21,249 nucleotides of DNA from CAZFPT01 sp046541875 (GTDB lineage: Bacteria > Planctomycetota > Phycisphaerae > SM23-33). Under the pieces are notes generated by a model that did no database searches, was not told the DNA's origin, and worked only from the letters and a program-made list of their open reading frames with translations. The position numbers and the translations under genes were made by a program. The stretch is from contig JBKHCL010000055.1 in the NCBI GenBank assembly GCA_046541875.1, positions 1 to 21,249 on the forward strand, in the 5' to 3' direction. Of this stretch, positions 21,137 to 21,249 are shown piece after piece; the stretch's first letter is position 1; each line of letters begins with the position of its first letter.

Positions 21137-21249
21137 GCAAAGCCATGCCGGGCATGAACTCGTCGTCAAAGGCCCCGCTTTCTCATCCTCTCTACGCCCT
21201 CTGTGAGCGCTGTGGCTGATCTCTGTTGTCACAGGTCGAGCTGTTTGCG

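Noticed and set aside
20354..21157. 267-codon plus-strand frame
   Set aside because: Antisense to the DUF3800 gene, which has the DESG and LAD motifs and a good ribosome site; the frame also runs into the direct repeat.
1..21249. CRISPR array, insertion sequence or replication origin
   Set aside because: No regularly spaced repeats, transposase or integrase frame, or DnaA-box cluster was seen on either strand.

Overview
The window looks like a GC-rich chromosome segment from a Planctomycetota bacterium, probably of the Phycisphaerae type. The clues are a PEP-CTERM exported protein, a stand-alone prepilin-like protein (G|FTLVE start and a C-terminal FVDG motif), a large secreted GH123/DUF4091-like protein, many small lineage-type hypothetical genes, and short palindromic repeats between genes. 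Taxonomy is inferred from gene content only.

Layout. 1-636: end of a PEP-CTERM protein. 839-2209: promoter, a DciA/DUF721 protein and a divergent MTAP-family nucleoside phosphorylase. 2240-2716: promoter, an unexplained leader of about 250 nt and a 61-aa protein. 2814-5705: branched-chain amino-acid block. It has a promoter, a Val/Leu-rich leader peptide with competing hairpins, a relic of an acetolactate synthase N-terminus, intact ilvB and ilvN, and a terminator. 5777-9838: a DUF3185 membrane protein, convergent with a secreted GH123/DUF4091-like protein, then tRNA-Thr(CGU) and a lipoprotein alpha/beta hydrolase. 10085-11577: three plus-strand genes (DUF2007-like protein with an acidic tail, Arg-rich DRR-repeat protein, membrane protein). 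11641-13418: promoter, prepilin-like protein and an anchored HEAT-repeat protein. 13419-13805: cluster of palindromic repeats. 13806-15302: rpmE and prfA. 15359-15879: two overlapping small helical-protein genes on the minus strand with a clear promoter. 16210-16378: tRNA-Leu(GAG) with its own promoter and terminator. 16418-19093: a secreted TPR/esterase and a Gfo/Idh/MocA oxidoreductase. 19226-19912: trpF, transcribed divergently. 19934-21136: a DUF3800 gene between two 55-bp direct repeats.

How the genes work together. Two amino-acid pathways are represented. IlvB and IlvN form acetolactate synthase for Val/Leu/Ile, apparently under leader-peptide attenuation. TrpF catalyses the third step of tryptophan synthesis and stands alone, away from other trp genes. 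L31, RF1 and two tRNAs are translation functions. Several exported proteins (PEP-CTERM, GH123-like, TPR-esterase, lipoprotein hydrolase, prepilin-like) suggest a cell invested in surface and polysaccharide chemistry.

Most unusual points: the ilvB leader followed by a decayed second ilvB start; a TrpF whose catalytic Cys is Glu; a palindromic -35 hexamer that could serve both trpF and the divergent oxidoreductase gene; a DUF3800 gene between direct repeats; and an acidic-tail/Arg-repeat gene pair.
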